Source: Nocardioides faecalis (lineage in GTDB: Bacteria > Actinomycetota > Actinomycetes > Propionibacteriales > Nocardioidaceae). From it: DNA of 64,000 nucleotides. A program made the translations under genes and the position numbers. Numbering within the stretch: the stretch's first letter is position 1; every line of letters begins with the position of its first letter. The stretch covers positions 3,534,001 through 3,598,000 of the forward strand of contig NZ_CP074406.1 of the NCBI RefSeq assembly GCF_018388425.1, given 5' to 3'. The notes beneath the pieces are model-generated. The model was not told where the DNA came from. It searched no databases and saw nothing but the letters and a program-made list of their open reading frames with translations. Of this stretch, positions 17,498-25,961 are shown one piece after another.

Positions 17498-19000
17498 ATG
17501 CCTGGTAGCCGACCAGTCACGACGCCGGCCAAGACGCTGGCCCTGCTGCTGGCGCTGATGCTGGCGCTGGCGCTCGCCGGCTGCTCCGGATCGCCGTGGC
17601 GCGAGGCCTCGCCGTGGCGCGCGGCCCCTGCCTCCGCGCCGAGCTCGCCGCCCACCGTGGCACCGCCCCCGAGCGAGCCCGACCTCGCCGAGGCGCGCAG
17701 CGAGCCCCGCAGCGACTCCGTCTACCCCGACGTGGGCGACCCGCTCGTCGACGCCCTGCACTACGAGCTCGACCTGACCTGGACCCCGGGATCCGACCGG
17801 CTCGAGGGACGCCAACGCCTCACCTTCCGCGCCAGCGCCGACTCCCCCGACATCCGGCTCGACTTCAACGAGCAGCTGGCGATCAGCGAGGTCACGGTCG
17901 ACGGCACCCCCGTCGAGCACTCCGTGCGCGGCTACGACCTGCGCATCGCCGCCCCGGTCGCCGCCGACGAGCAGTACGTCGTCGAGCTGGCCTACGCCGG
18001 CACGCCGGAGCCGGCGCCTGCCCCCAGCGCGCGCAGCGACTTCGCCTCCGGCGTCGGTTGGAACGTCACCGACGAGCACGAGACCTGGACGGTGCAGGAG
18101 CCGTACGGCGCGTTCACCTGGTACGCCGTCAACGACCACCCCTCCGACAAGGCCTTCTACGACTTCGTGCTCACCTCCCCCGACCCGATGGTCGGGGTGG
18201 CCAACGGCCAGCTGGTCGGCGTCGACGACGGCGGCGGTCTCGCGCGGCGCACCTGGCACCTGGCGGAGCCGGCATCGTCGTACCTGGTCACGGTGGCCTT
18301 CGGGGACCTGCGCGGCACCGAGCTCACCTCGGCGGGCGGGGTGCCGGTCCAGGTGTGGACCGACCGCGACGACGACCCGCTGCCCGGCGGCACCGGTTAT
18401 GCCGCCGAGGCCCTCGACTGGCTGGAGGAGTACCTGGGGCCCTATCCCTTCGACAGCTTCGGCATCGTCGTGGTGGACAACGAGAACGGCATGGAGACCC
18501 AGACCATGGTCACCCTGGGCGACACGCCGTACAGCCTGTCGCCGGAGGTGGTCGTCCACGAGGCGGCGCACCACTGGTACGGCAACACCGTCTCCCCGGC
18601 GGACTGGGCCGAGGTCTGGATGAACGAGGGCATGGCGATGTACCTGCAGGCCATGTGGGAGGCCGAGCAGGACGGGGTCGACGTCGCCGCCACGATGGAC
18701 GAGTGGGCCGGGCTCGAGTCCCAGATGCGCCGCGACGCGGGCCCACCGGGCGCCTACGACCCGGAGCAGTTCGGGGACGGCAACATCTACTACGGCCCGG
18801 CGCTGATGTGGCACGAGCTGCGCGAGGAGGTCGGCGACACGTCGTTCTTCCGGGTGCTGCGCGAGTGGCCGGCGCGCAAGGAGAACGGCAACGCCGAGCG
18901 CGACGAGTACCTCGACTGGATCGAGCAGACCACGGGCGAGGAGCTCTCGGCGTTCTTCGACGCCTGGCTGCTGGGCGCCACGACACCCGACCGGGACTGA
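17498..19000 (+). CDS. M1-type metallopeptidase lipoprotein
   Basis: Surface-anchored zinc aminopeptidase-like protein of 500 residues. The ATG at 17498 follows GGGAAGGAG; the lipobox LALAGC gives a lipidated cysteine, and a Pro/Ala-rich spacer follows. The N-terminal beta domain (DALHYELDLTWTPGSDRLEGRQRLTFRA) precedes a gluzincin catalytic domain with VVHEAAHHWYGNTV and, 18 residues on, WMNEGMAMY, giving the HExxH...E zinc site. The substrate-anchoring GAMEN motif of true aminopeptidases reads NENGMETQ, so peptide specificity may differ. It is shorter than full M1 enzymes (about 850) because the C-terminal helical domain is reduced. Monocistronic, ended by the hairpin at 19001-19046. Confidence 0.9.
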   Translation: MPGSRPVTTPAKTLALLLALMLALALAGCSGSPWREASPWRAAPASAPSSPPTVAPPPSEPDLAEARSEPRSDSVYPDVGDPLVDALHYELDLTWTPGSDRLEGRQRLTFRASADSPDIRLDFNEQLAISEVTVDGTPVEHSVRGYDLRIAAPVAADEQYVVELAYAGTPEPAPAPSARSDFASGVGWNVTDEHETWTVQEPYGAFTWYAVNDHPSDKAFYDFVLTSPDPMVGVANGQLVGVDDGGGLARRTWHLAEPASSYLVTVAFGDLRGTELTSAGGVPVQVWTDRDDDPLPGGTGYAAEALDWLEEYLGPYPFDSFGIVVVDNENGMETQTMVTLGDTPYSLSPEVVVHEAAHHWYGNTVSPADWAEVWMNEGMAMYLQAMWEAEQDGVDVAATMDEWAGLESQMRRDAGPPGAYDPEQFGDGNIYYGPALMWHELREEVGDTSFFRVLREWPARKENGNAERDEYLDWIEQTTGEELSAFFDAWLLGATTPDRD

Positions 19001-19046
19001 GACGCCGCAGGCGGCGGGCCCCACAGGTCCCGCCGCCTACGGCGTC
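19001..19046. terminator. Bidirectional hairpin terminator
   Basis: An inverted repeat of 18-bp arms (starting GACGCCGCAGGC and ending GCCTACGGCGTC, one mismatch) around a 10-base loop lies directly between the converging M1 peptidase and sulfonate-binding-protein genes. It can terminate both transcripts. Confidence 0.85.
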
Positions 19047-19081
19047 GTCCGGCTCGCGCCAGGAGCATCAGTCGATCAGGC

Positions 19082-20065
19082 TCACTCGATCAGACCGGGC
19101 TCGACGATGGCGGCGAAGTCGATCTTCTTCGGCAGCTCGCCGGCCTCGAAGAACGCGTCGGCGAGCGCCTGCTCGGCGGCGATGGTCTCTGGCGTGACCC
19201 GGCCGAAGGCGGCCGCCTTGTTCTTGGCCACCACGCGGGTGATCTCCGGCGCGAGGCCGGACTCGGCGGCCCAGCCGTCGCCCCAGGCGTCGGAGTTGTC
19301 CAGCGCCCAGACCCACGCCTGCTGCAGCAGGCCGACGAAGTGCTTGATGTTCTCGCGGGTCTCGGGGTCGGCCAACGCCTTGGTGGAGGCGATCTCGAAC
19401 TGCACGCCCTGCTCGTCCGGGCTGCCGCCGGTGATCTCCACGGCGTCGTTCTGCTCGATCGCCTGCGTCACGAAGGGGTCCCAGACCACCCAGGCGTCGA
19501 CCTCGCCGGAGGTGAACGCGGCCAGGCCGTCGGCCGGGGCCAGGTAGTTCGCCTCGATGTCGTCGAGGGTCAGGCCGTTGCGCTTGAGCGCCTGCAGCAG
19601 CAGGCCGTGCGCCGAGGTGCCCTTGCCGACGGCGACCTTCTTGCCCTCGAGGTCCGTGACGTCGGTGATCTTCGATCCCTTGGGCACGAGGATCGAGTTC
19701 TCCTGCTGGTCCTGCTCCTGCACCTGGGCGACGATCTTGAAGTTCGCGTCGGCGGCGGCGCCGAAGATCGGCGGCGCGGAGCCCACCCAGGCGACGTCGA
19801 TCTTGTCCGCCGAGGCGGCCTCGACGATCGGCGGACCGGCCGTGAACTCGGCCCACTCGATCTCGTAGGGCAGGTCCTCGAGCAGCCCGGACTCCTTCAG
19901 CACCGCGCGGACACCGTCCTTCTGCACGCCGACCCGCAGGACGGGCTTGTCGCCATCGCTTCCGTCGGCGGAGCCGCCGCAGGCGCTGAGCGCGGTGAGG
20001 GCGGCCAGGGCGGCGACGGCACCGGCGGCGGTGCGGCGCAGGCGGGAGGTTGTCTTGTGCAGCAT
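19082..20065 (-). CDS. ssuA: Sulfonate ABC transporter substrate-binding lipoprotein (SsuA-like)
   Basis: Receptor for aliphatic sulfonates or related oxyanions, 327 residues. The signal peptide ends in the lipobox LSAC. The mature chain has the NMT1/SsuA pattern: VLRVGVQKDG, DVAWVGSAPPIFGAAADANFKIVAQVQ and VAVGKGTSAHGLLLQALKRNGL, then FTSGEVDAWVVWDPF. It is the last gene of ssuD-ssuC-ssuB-ssuA, 55 bp after ssuB; that gap may allow its own ribosome loading at higher level. The exact ligand (sulfonate, sulfate ester or taurine) is inferred from the linked monooxygenase. Confidence 0.9.
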   Translation of the reverse strand: MLHKTTSRLRRTAAGAVAALAALTALSACGGSADGSDGDKPVLRVGVQKDGVRAVLKESGLLEDLPYEIEWAEFTAGPPIVEAASADKIDVAWVGSAPPIFGAAADANFKIVAQVQEQDQQENSILVPKGSKITDVTDLEGKKVAVGKGTSAHGLLLQALKRNGLTLDDIEANYLAPADGLAAFTSGEVDAWVVWDPFVTQAIEQNDAVEITGGSPDEQGVQFEIASTKALADPETRENIKHFVGLLQQAWVWALDNSDAWGDGWAAESGLAPEITRVVAKNKAAAFGRVTPETIAAEQALADAFFEAGELPKKIDFAAIVEPGLIE

Positions 20066-20120
20066 TCTTTTCGTCCTTCTCGGGAGGGTGGGGCTGAGCA
20101 GGGGTGGCGACCGTGTGGCC

Positions 20121-20879
20121 TCAGGCCGGGGTCGCCGCCTCGTCCACGCCGAGCAGGCCCAGCAGGGCGGCCCGTCGGGAAACGATCTCGGGGTGGTCGC
20201 GGCGGCGCGGCCGTGCGACGTCGATCCGCTCGTCGTGGACCAGGTGGCCGGCGTCCATCACCAGCACCCGGTCGGCGAGCAGCAGCGCCTCCTCGACGTC
20301 GTGGGTGACCATCAGCACCGCGGGCCGGTGGGTGGCGACGAGGTCGCTGACCAGAGCCTGCGCGGAGATCCGGGTCAGCGCGTCGAGGGCGCTGAACGGC
20401 TCGTCGAGCAGCAGCAGGTCGGGCTCGCGGACCAGCGCCCGGGCCAACGCCACGCGTTGGCGCTGACCGCCCGAGAGCTGACGCGGCCAGGCTCGTTCGC
20501 GGCCGGCGAGGCCGACCTCGGCGAGCACCTCGGTGGCCCGTCCCTTGACGTCGGGTGTGCGCAGCCCCAGGGCGACGTTGTCGAGCACCCGGCGCCAGGG
20601 GAACAGGCGCGGGTCCTGGAAGACGACGGCCGGCTCGGTGCCCCCGACGACCTCGCCCTCGGCCCCGTCGTCGAGGCCGGCGAGGATCCGCAGCAGCGTG
20701 GACTTGCCGCAGCCCGAGCGGCCCAGCAGGGCGACGAACTCACCGGTGCGGATCTGCAGGTCGACGCCGTCGAGCACGACGTGGTCGCCGAAGACGCGTC
20801 GTACGCCGGTCGCGGAGGCGACGACGTCGCCGAAGCGGTGGTGCGCGGCGGTGTCGGTGGCGGGGTCGGTGGCCTTCAT
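20121..20879 (-). CDS. ssuB: Sulfonate ABC transporter ATPase (SsuB-like)
   Basis: A 252-residue ATPase with Walker A GRSGCGKSTLL, Q loop VFQDPRLFPWRRVLDNVALGL, signature LSGGQRQRVALARAL, Walker B LLLLDEPFSALDALTR and switch His in MVTHDVEEALLLADR, the standard pattern of the SsuB/TauB group. The ATG at 20879 overlaps the stop of ssuC by four bases, so the two subunits are made in coupled fashion. Confidence 0.93.
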   Translation of the reverse strand: MKATDPATDTAAHHRFGDVVASATGVRRVFGDHVVLDGVDLQIRTGEFVALLGRSGCGKSTLLRILAGLDDGAEGEVVGGTEPAVVFQDPRLFPWRRVLDNVALGLRTPDVKGRATEVLAEVGLAGRERAWPRQLSGGQRQRVALARALVREPDLLLLDEPFSALDALTRISAQALVSDLVATHRPAVLMVTHDVEEALLLADRVLVMDAGHLVHDERIDVARPRRRDHPEIVSRRAALLGLLGVDEAATPA

Positions 20880-21754
20880 CGCTGCACCCCCTCGTCGCGC
20901 CAGCGCACGGCGGCCCGTTCCAGGGCACGGACCAGGGCGTCGGTGAGCAGGCCGAGGACGGCGTAGCAGAGGAGCGCGACGACGATGATGTCGGTGCGCA
21001 GGAAGTCGCGGGCGTTGTTGATCAGGTAGCCCAGCCCGGCGCCGGCGTTGACCTGCTCGGCCACGACCAGCGCGACCAGGGCGGCGCCCAGCGACTGGCG
21101 CAGCCCGACCAGGACCCCGGGCAGCACCGCCGGCACGTAGAGGTGGCGCACCCGCTCCAGCCGGTTGAGCCGCAGCGCCCGGGCGACCTCCTTGAGGTCC
21201 GGGTCCACCCCGCGCAGCGCGGCGACCAGGTTCAGGTAGAGCGGCACCAGGGAGAAGAGCGCGACCAGGTAGATCTTGGGCTCCTCCTTGATGCCGAACC
21301 AGATGATGAACAGCGGCACCAGCCCGAACAGCGGCAGCATGCGCAGCATCTGCATGTAGGGGTCGAGGAGCGCGTCGCCGATCCGGCTCAGCCCGACCAC
21401 GGTGCCGAGCACCAGGGCGATGCCGCCGCCGAGGAGGAAGCCGATCGCGGCGCGGCGCAAGGAGACCAGGATGGCCTCGGAGAGCTGGCCGCTCTCCCAC
21501 AGCCACCCTGCGGTCTCCGCGACCACGCTCGGCGGGGGCAGCGTGCTCGCCGGCAGCACGCCGGTCGCCGACGCGAGCTGCCAGACGCCGACCAGGATCA
21601 CCGGACTGAGCAGCCGCAGCACCCGCAGCACCACGTCGCCGGTCGAGTGCCCGGCGCCCCGACGACGGTGGCGCGGCGGGCTGGCGGCGGCGGTGGTCGT
21701 CGTACCGTCGTCGGCGGTGGGGCGCGCGGCCTGGGTGACGACGTCGACGCTCAT
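20876..21754 (-). CDS. ssuC: Sulfonate ABC transporter permease (SsuC-like)
   Basis: A 292-residue binding-protein-dependent permease with about six membrane segments. The coupling EAA loop is ALRGVDPDLKEVARALRLNRLERVRHLYVPAVLPGVLVGLRQSLGAAL-like and lies near residues 180-225. A Thr/Ala/Arg-rich N-terminus of about 35 residues precedes the first helix (LSPVILVGVWQLASATG). The ATG at 21754 overlaps the ssuD stop by four bases. Confidence 0.93.
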   Translation of the reverse strand: MSVDVVTQAARPTADDGTTTTAAASPPRHRRRGAGHSTGDVVLRVLRLLSPVILVGVWQLASATGVLPASTLPPPSVVAETAGWLWESGQLSEAILVSLRRAAIGFLLGGGIALVLGTVVGLSRIGDALLDPYMQMLRMLPLFGLVPLFIIWFGIKEEPKIYLVALFSLVPLYLNLVAALRGVDPDLKEVARALRLNRLERVRHLYVPAVLPGVLVGLRQSLGAALVALVVAEQVNAGAGLGYLINNARDFLRTDIIVVALLCYAVLGLLTDALVRALERAAVRWRDEGVQR

Positions 21755-22866
21755 CGGGTGCTCACCTGCGCGACCGGGCGCTTCCACAGGCCCCGGCGCT
21801 CCAGCACCGGCAGCACGCCCTCACCGAACCAGTAGGCGCCCTCGAGGTGCGGGTAGGCGGAGAGCACGAACTGGTCGATGCCGGCGGCCTGGTACTCCTC
21901 GATGAGGTCGGCCACCTCCTCGTGACTGCCGACCAGCGCGGTGCCCGCGCCGCCGCGGACCAGGCCGACGCCGGCCCACAGGCCGGGGTGGATCTGCAGG
22001 TTGTCGCGGGAGCCGCCGTTGAGGGCGAGCATCCGCCGCTGGCCCTCGGACTCGCTCCTGGCCAGGCCGGCCTGCATCTCGGCGATGGTGGCGTCGTCGA
22101 TGCCGGCGAGCAGCCGGTCGGCCTCGGCCCACGCCTCCTCGGAGGTGTCACGGTTGATCACGTGCACCCGCAGGCCGTAGCGCAGGGTGCGGCCCTCGGC
22201 CTCGGCGAGCTCGCGGATCCAGCGGACCTTCTCGGCCACCGCCGCGGGCGGCTCGCCCCAGGTCAGGTAGACGTCGGCGTGCTTGGCCGCGACCGTGCCG
22301 GCGGCCGGGGAGGATCCGCCGAACTGGATCTCCGGGCGCACCTGCGGCAGGTGGTGCAGCTGGGCGCCCTCGACCCGGACGTGCTCGCCGGCGAAGTCCA
22401 CGCGCTCGCCGTCCCACAGTCGCCGGACGACGGTGAGGAACTCGTCGCAGCGCACGTAGCGGGCGTCCTTGTCGAGGAAGTCGCCGTACGCACGCTGCTC
22501 GGCACTCTCTCCGCCGGTGACCACGTTGAGCAGCAGCCGGCCGCCGGAGAGGTTGGAGAAGGTGGTGGCCATCTGCGCGGCGAGGGTCGGCGACATCAGG
22601 CCGGGCCGCAGCGCGACCAGGAAGTTCAGCCGCTCGGAGACCTCGGAGAGCATCGCGGAGGTGATCCAGGCGTCCTCGCACCAGGCGCCGGTCGGCACCA
22701 GCGCGGACTTGAACCCCAGCTGCTCGGCGCCGCGCGCGACCTGGCCGAGGTAGCCGACCGTGGCGGGGCGCCCGGCCGGACCGGCCTCGACCCCGTGACC
22801 GCCACCGACGACGTTGCGGGAGTCGCCGCCGTTGGTCGGCAGGAACCAGTTGAACGTCAGGGTCAT
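21751..22866 (-). CDS. ssuD: FMNH2-dependent alkanesulfonate monooxygenase (SsuD-like)
   Basis: LLM-class flavin oxidoreductase, 371 residues, expected to cleave the C-S bond of sulfonates using FMNH2 and oxygen, releasing sulfite for assimilation. Typical SsuD blocks are visible: FNWFLPTNGGDSR, the Cys of SALVPTGAWCEDAWI, LVALRPGLMSPTLAAQMATTFSNLSGGRLLLNVVTGG, and the C-terminal FVLSAYPHLEGAYWFGEGVLPVL. The required flavin reductase (SsuE) is not in the window. It opens the operon; AAGGAG precedes the ATG, and an AT-rich region with a CCTAC/GTAGG inverted repeat lies 36 bp upstream. Confidence 0.92.
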   Translation of the reverse strand: MTLTFNWFLPTNGGDSRNVVGGGHGVEAGPAGRPATVGYLGQVARGAEQLGFKSALVPTGAWCEDAWITSAMLSEVSERLNFLVALRPGLMSPTLAAQMATTFSNLSGGRLLLNVVTGGESAEQRAYGDFLDKDARYVRCDEFLTVVRRLWDGERVDFAGEHVRVEGAQLHHLPQVRPEIQFGGSSPAAGTVAAKHADVYLTWGEPPAAVAEKVRWIRELAEAEGRTLRYGLRVHVINRDTSEEAWAEADRLLAGIDDATIAEMQAGLARSESEGQRRMLALNGGSRDNLQIHPGLWAGVGLVRGGAGTALVGSHEEVADLIEEYQAAGIDQFVLSAYPHLEGAYWFGEGVLPVLERRGLWKRPVAQVSTR

Positions 22867-22901
22867 GGGTCTTCTCCTTGCGGGGGCTTTAACTCGATCA
22901 A

Positions 22902-22921
22902 CCTACTAAACAAACTGTAGG
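22902..22921. promoter_or_regulatory. Candidate operator of the ssu operon
   Basis: CCTAC and GTAGG form an inverted repeat separated by 10 bp (TAAACAAACT), 36 bp upstream of ssuD in the most AT-rich stretch of this part of the window. The position fits promoter overlap, and sulfur-source control would be expected. The regulator is unknown; the cysteine-free Rrf2 protein encoded at 1886 is one guess. Confidence 0.35.
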
Positions 22922-22975
22922 ACAGAGGCTGGGTCCGGCATGTGAGCAAGGGTGTGGCGGGGGCTCTCGTCCGCC

Positions 22976-23085
22976 GAGTCGTGAGTTTCCGTGCGCTGAG
23001 TCGTGAGTTTCCGCGGGCCGAGTCGTGAGTTTCCGTGCGCCGAGTCGTGAGTTTCCGTGCGCCGAGTCGTGACCTTCCGGGCGTC
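22976..23085 (+). repeat. Five tandem 22-bp units, left array beside the kinase gene
   Basis: Five units of exactly 22 bp start at 22976, 22998, 23020, 23042 and 23064. Four begin GAGTCGTGAGTTTCC and the fifth GAGTCGTGACCTTCC; the last 7 bases vary a little (GTGCGCC is commonest). The array ends 47 bp before the kinase start, so it lies in the promoter or leader. Its inverted partner is at 24315-24424. Confidence 0.95.
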
Positions 23086-23132
23086 TGGGGATGAGCGATC
23101 ACCGCGGCGCCCCGAGCCGGTAGAAACGAGCG

Positions 23133-24296
23133 GTGAGCCGACCCTGGCAGTACGACGAACCGGCACCGGGCGCCGAGCTGGGCCCCTACCGCGTGGTGCG
23201 CCGGCTCGGCGCGGGCGGGATGGGGATCGTCTACGAGGCGCTCGACACCGTGCTCGAACGGACCGTGGCGCTGAAGCTGATCGCGCCCGAGCACGCGGCC
23301 GACCCCGACTTCCGGCAGCGCTTCGTGCGGGAGGCGCGCGCGCAGGCGGCGCTCGACTCACCCCACGTCGTACAGGTGTTCGCGCACGGCGAGGTCGCCG
23401 GGCGGCTCTACCTGGCGACCCAGCTGGTGCCCGACGGCGACCTGGCCGCGCTGCTGCGGCACGGCCCGGTGCCGTTCGAGGAGGCGATGCAGGTCGGGGC
23501 GCAGGTGGCCGACGCGCTGGCCGAGGCGCACCGGGCCGGCCTCGTGCACCGCGACGTCAAGCCCGGCAACGTCCTGCTGCGCCGACGCGGCAGCCACACG
23601 GTCGCCTACCTCTCCGACTTCGGGCTCGCCGGTCCGGCCCTGCCGCACGCCTCGGGTCCGCGGCACGGTGGACCGGCCGGCACTCCCGGGTACCTGGCGC
23701 CGGAGGTGCTGGCCGGCGAGGCCGCCGGCGCAGCCGCCGACGTCTACGCGCTGGGCCGCCTGCTCGCCACGGCCCTCATCGGCGGACCGCCAGGCTCGGC
23801 GCCGCCCGCCGTGGACCGATTGGCCGGACGCCGCCGATTGCGTGAGGTGCTGGAGGCGGCCGTGGCACCCGACCCTGCCGCGCGTCCGTCCGCCGCGGCG
23901 CTCGCGGCCGCCCTGCGCAGTACGACGTCGCGGGGTCGAGGACGTCGGTCGGCGCGGCGCGTCGTACTGGGCGGGGCGGGTGTGGCAGCGGCCGGCGCGC
24001 TGCTGCTGGCGCCAGTCCTCGCCCCCGCGCGCCCCGAGCGCCCCGAGCGCCCCGAGCATCGCTCCGGGCCGTCCGCCGCACCGGTCGCCGAGGACGCCCG
24101 GATGGCCAGGCTCGCGAAGACGCTGGCGGCCCGGGCGGGGCTCAGCAAGACGGAGGCGTCCTGCACCGCCGAGACGTTGCTTCGCCGTGCTCGTCCGAGC
24201 GGGTCGTCAGCCCCCGCCTCCGGCTCCGGCCCCGAGGCCCTGAGCCAGGCCCTGGCCGCGGCGGCCGACTGCCTGTGGCCCCGCCCCACCCCCTGA
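23133..24296 (+). CDS. Membrane-anchored Ser/Thr protein kinase
   Basis: Hanks-type kinase of 387 residues. The Gly loop is RLGAGGMGIVYEA, the ATP lysine lies in RTVALKLI, the catalytic loop is VHRDVKPGNVLL, followed by SDFGLAG and GTPGYLAPEVL; all catalytic residues are present. After the kinase domain (about 15-265) comes a basic juxtamembrane stretch, one membrane helix (VVLGGAGVAAAGALLLAPVLAP, about 280) and a short external part of about 80 residues with two cysteines (SCTAETLL, DCLWP) that could form a disulfide. No PASTA repeats, so it does not sense muropeptides in the PknB manner. Start GTG at 23133. The gene sits exactly between two inverted 22-bp repeat arrays. Confidence 0.9.
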   Translation: MSRPWQYDEPAPGAELGPYRVVRRLGAGGMGIVYEALDTVLERTVALKLIAPEHAADPDFRQRFVREARAQAALDSPHVVQVFAHGEVAGRLYLATQLVPDGDLAALLRHGPVPFEEAMQVGAQVADALAEAHRAGLVHRDVKPGNVLLRRRGSHTVAYLSDFGLAGPALPHASGPRHGGPAGTPGYLAPEVLAGEAAGAAADVYALGRLLATALIGGPPGSAPPAVDRLAGRRRLREVLEAAVAPDPAARPSAAALAAALRSTTSRGRGRRSARRVVLGGAGVAAAGALLLAPVLAPARPERPERPEHRSGPSAAPVAEDARMARLAKTLAARAGLSKTEASCTAETLLRRARPSGSSAPASGSGPEALSQALAAAADCLWPRPTP

Positions 24297-24314
24297 CCCC
24301 GCCCCACCCCCTGA

Positions 24315-24424
24315 CCCCGACACGAAGTCACGACTCGCGGGACGGAAGCTCACGACTCGGCGGACGGAAGCTCACAACTCGGCGGACGGAAACTCACGAC
24401 TCGGGGGGCGGGAACTCACGACTC
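24315..24424 (-). repeat. Five tandem 22-bp units, right array (inverted) beside the kinase gene
   Basis: Inverted copies of the 22-bp unit, read here as GRAAnTCACGACTC on the plus strand, with the ends of successive CTC/GACTC blocks at 24336, 24358, 24380, 24402 and 24424, an exact 22-bp period. It fills most of the gap between the kinase stop and the stop of the converging E2 gene. The first part overlaps a duplicated GCCCCACCCCCTGACCCC segment right after the kinase stop. Confidence 0.93.
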
Positions 24425-24439
24425 GGGGTCAGGAGCGGG

Positions 24440-25951
24440 TCAGAAGACGAGGGCGGTGGCGGGGTCGCTGACCAGGCCGGCGACGTCGGCGAGGAACTGG
24501 GCCCCGGTGGCGCCGTCGATGTGGCGGTGGTCGAAGGACAGCGACAGCGTCATCACCTGGCGGGGCACCACGGCGTCGCCCACGACCCACGGCTGCGGCT
24601 TGATGGCGCCGAGGGCGAGGATGGCGGACTCGCCGGGGTTGATGATCGGCGTGCCGCCGTCGATGCCGAAGACGCCCACGTTGGTGATGGTGAAGGTGCC
24701 GCCGGCGAGGTCGGCGGGCTGGCTGCGTCCCGCGCGGGCAGTGGTGGTCAGCTCCTCCAGCTCCTTCGCCAGGTCGACGAGCGACAGCTCGTGCGCGTCC
24801 TTGACGTTCGGCACCACCAGGCCGCGCGGGGTGGCGGCGGCGATGCCCAGGTTCACGTAGTGCTTGACCACGACCTCCTGCGTCGCGTCGTCGAACGCGG
24901 AGTTGACCAGGGGCGTGCGCCGCAGCGCGAGCAGGCAGGCGCGGGCGATGAGGAGCAACGGGCTGACCTTGATGCCGGCGAGCTCCCGGCGCGCACGCAG
25001 CCGCTCGACGAGCTCCACGGTGGCCGTGGCGTCGATGGTCACGAACTCCGTCACGTGCGGCGCGGAGAACGCGGAGGCCGACATCGCCGCCGCCATCTGC
25101 TTGCGCACGCCCTTCACCGGCTCCCGGGTCTCCCGGCCCGCCGGGTCGACCGGCAGCGGACGGGCGGCAGCGCTTGCTCCGGCCGCGGCACCCAGGGCCG
25201 CCGTACCCGTGCCGCCGGCCGCGGCGAGCACGTCGTCCTTGCTCACCGTGCCGCGCGGACCGGTCGGGGTCAGCGCGGCGAGGTCGACGCCCAGGTCCCG
25301 AGCCAGCCGGCGCACCAGCGGCTTGGCCAGCGCGCGGATGGCGGCGGCGGACGCGGGAGCGCGGGTCTCGACAACCTCGACCACCGCAGCATCCTTCCCA
25401 GCGTCCACCCCAGCCGGCGCCCCAGCCTCCGCCGCGACGGCACCCTTCCGCGCCCGACGCGCGAGCGCCCGCTGCTTGGGGCCATAGCCGACGAGGGTGG
25501 CGTTCCCGACCGGCGGCACGTTGGTGTCGATGATCTCCGGGCCCCTGCTGGCGGCGGTGGCGGCCGGCACCGAGCCGGGCACGGAGCCGGGGACGGCGGC
25601 GGGCTCGGTGGGCAGCTCGGGCACGAGGTCCAGCGCCGGCGCGGCCGGCTCCGGCGGCGTCGGCAGCGGCCCGCCGGCGGCGTTGACGGAGGCGTGGGCG
25701 GAGGGGTCGCCGATCCGGATGATCGGCGTGCCCACCTCGACGGTCTCGCCCTCGGCGACGAGCAGGGCGAGCACCCGGCCGGCGTACGGCGAGGGCAGCT
25801 CGACGATCGACTTGGCGGTCTCGATGTCGACGAGGACGTCGTTGACGGCGACGACGTCGCCCTCCTTGACCCGCCAGGCCACGATCTCGGCCTCGGTCAG
25901 GCCCTCGCCGACGTCGGGCAGCAGGAACTCCTGGGCGGTCTGTGTGCTCAT
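24440..25951 (-). CDS. bkdC: 2-oxoacid dehydrogenase E2 (dihydrolipoyl acyltransferase), branched-chain type
   Basis: Acyltransferase core of the branched-chain 2-oxoacid dehydrogenase, 503 residues. One lipoyl domain at residues 1-80 carries the lipoylated lysine in DIETAKSIVELPSPYAG. A long Ala/Pro-rich linker leads to the E1/E3-binding domain (IRALAKPLVRRLARDLGVDLAALTPTGPRGTVSKDDV, about 205-245) and a second linker to the catalytic domain, ending with SLSFDHRHIDGATGAQFL, where His and Asp are catalytic. It is the third gene after E1 alpha and E1 beta. Together with those subunits it would make isobutyryl-, isovaleryl- and 2-methylbutyryl-CoA. A pyruvate-specific complex is less likely because actinobacteria use a fused AceE-type E1 for pyruvate. 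Confidence 0.9.
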   Translation of the reverse strand: MSTQTAQEFLLPDVGEGLTEAEIVAWRVKEGDVVAVNDVLVDIETAKSIVELPSPYAGRVLALLVAEGETVEVGTPIIRIGDPSAHASVNAAGGPLPTPPEPAAPALDLVPELPTEPAAVPGSVPGSVPAATAASRGPEIIDTNVPPVGNATLVGYGPKQRALARRARKGAVAAEAGAPAGVDAGKDAAVVEVVETRAPASAAAIRALAKPLVRRLARDLGVDLAALTPTGPRGTVSKDDVLAAAGGTGTAALGAAAGASAAARPLPVDPAGRETREPVKGVRKQMAAAMSASAFSAPHVTEFVTIDATATVELVERLRARRELAGIKVSPLLLIARACLLALRRTPLVNSAFDDATQEVVVKHYVNLGIAAATPRGLVVPNVKDAHELSLVDLAKELEELTTTARAGRSQPADLAGGTFTITNVGVFGIDGGTPIINPGESAILALGAIKPQPWVVGDAVVPRQVMTLSLSFDHRHIDGATGAQFLADVAGLVSDPATALVF

Positions 25952-25961
25952 CTCGGCGTCC

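Noticed and set aside
22863..23361. Small minus-strand proteins rich in THDS and KLTTRRT
   Set aside because: They are translations of the 22-bp repeat array, not genes.
22976..24424. CRISPR array
   Set aside because: Units are joined without spacers, the period is 22 bp, the halves are inverted and no cas gene is present.
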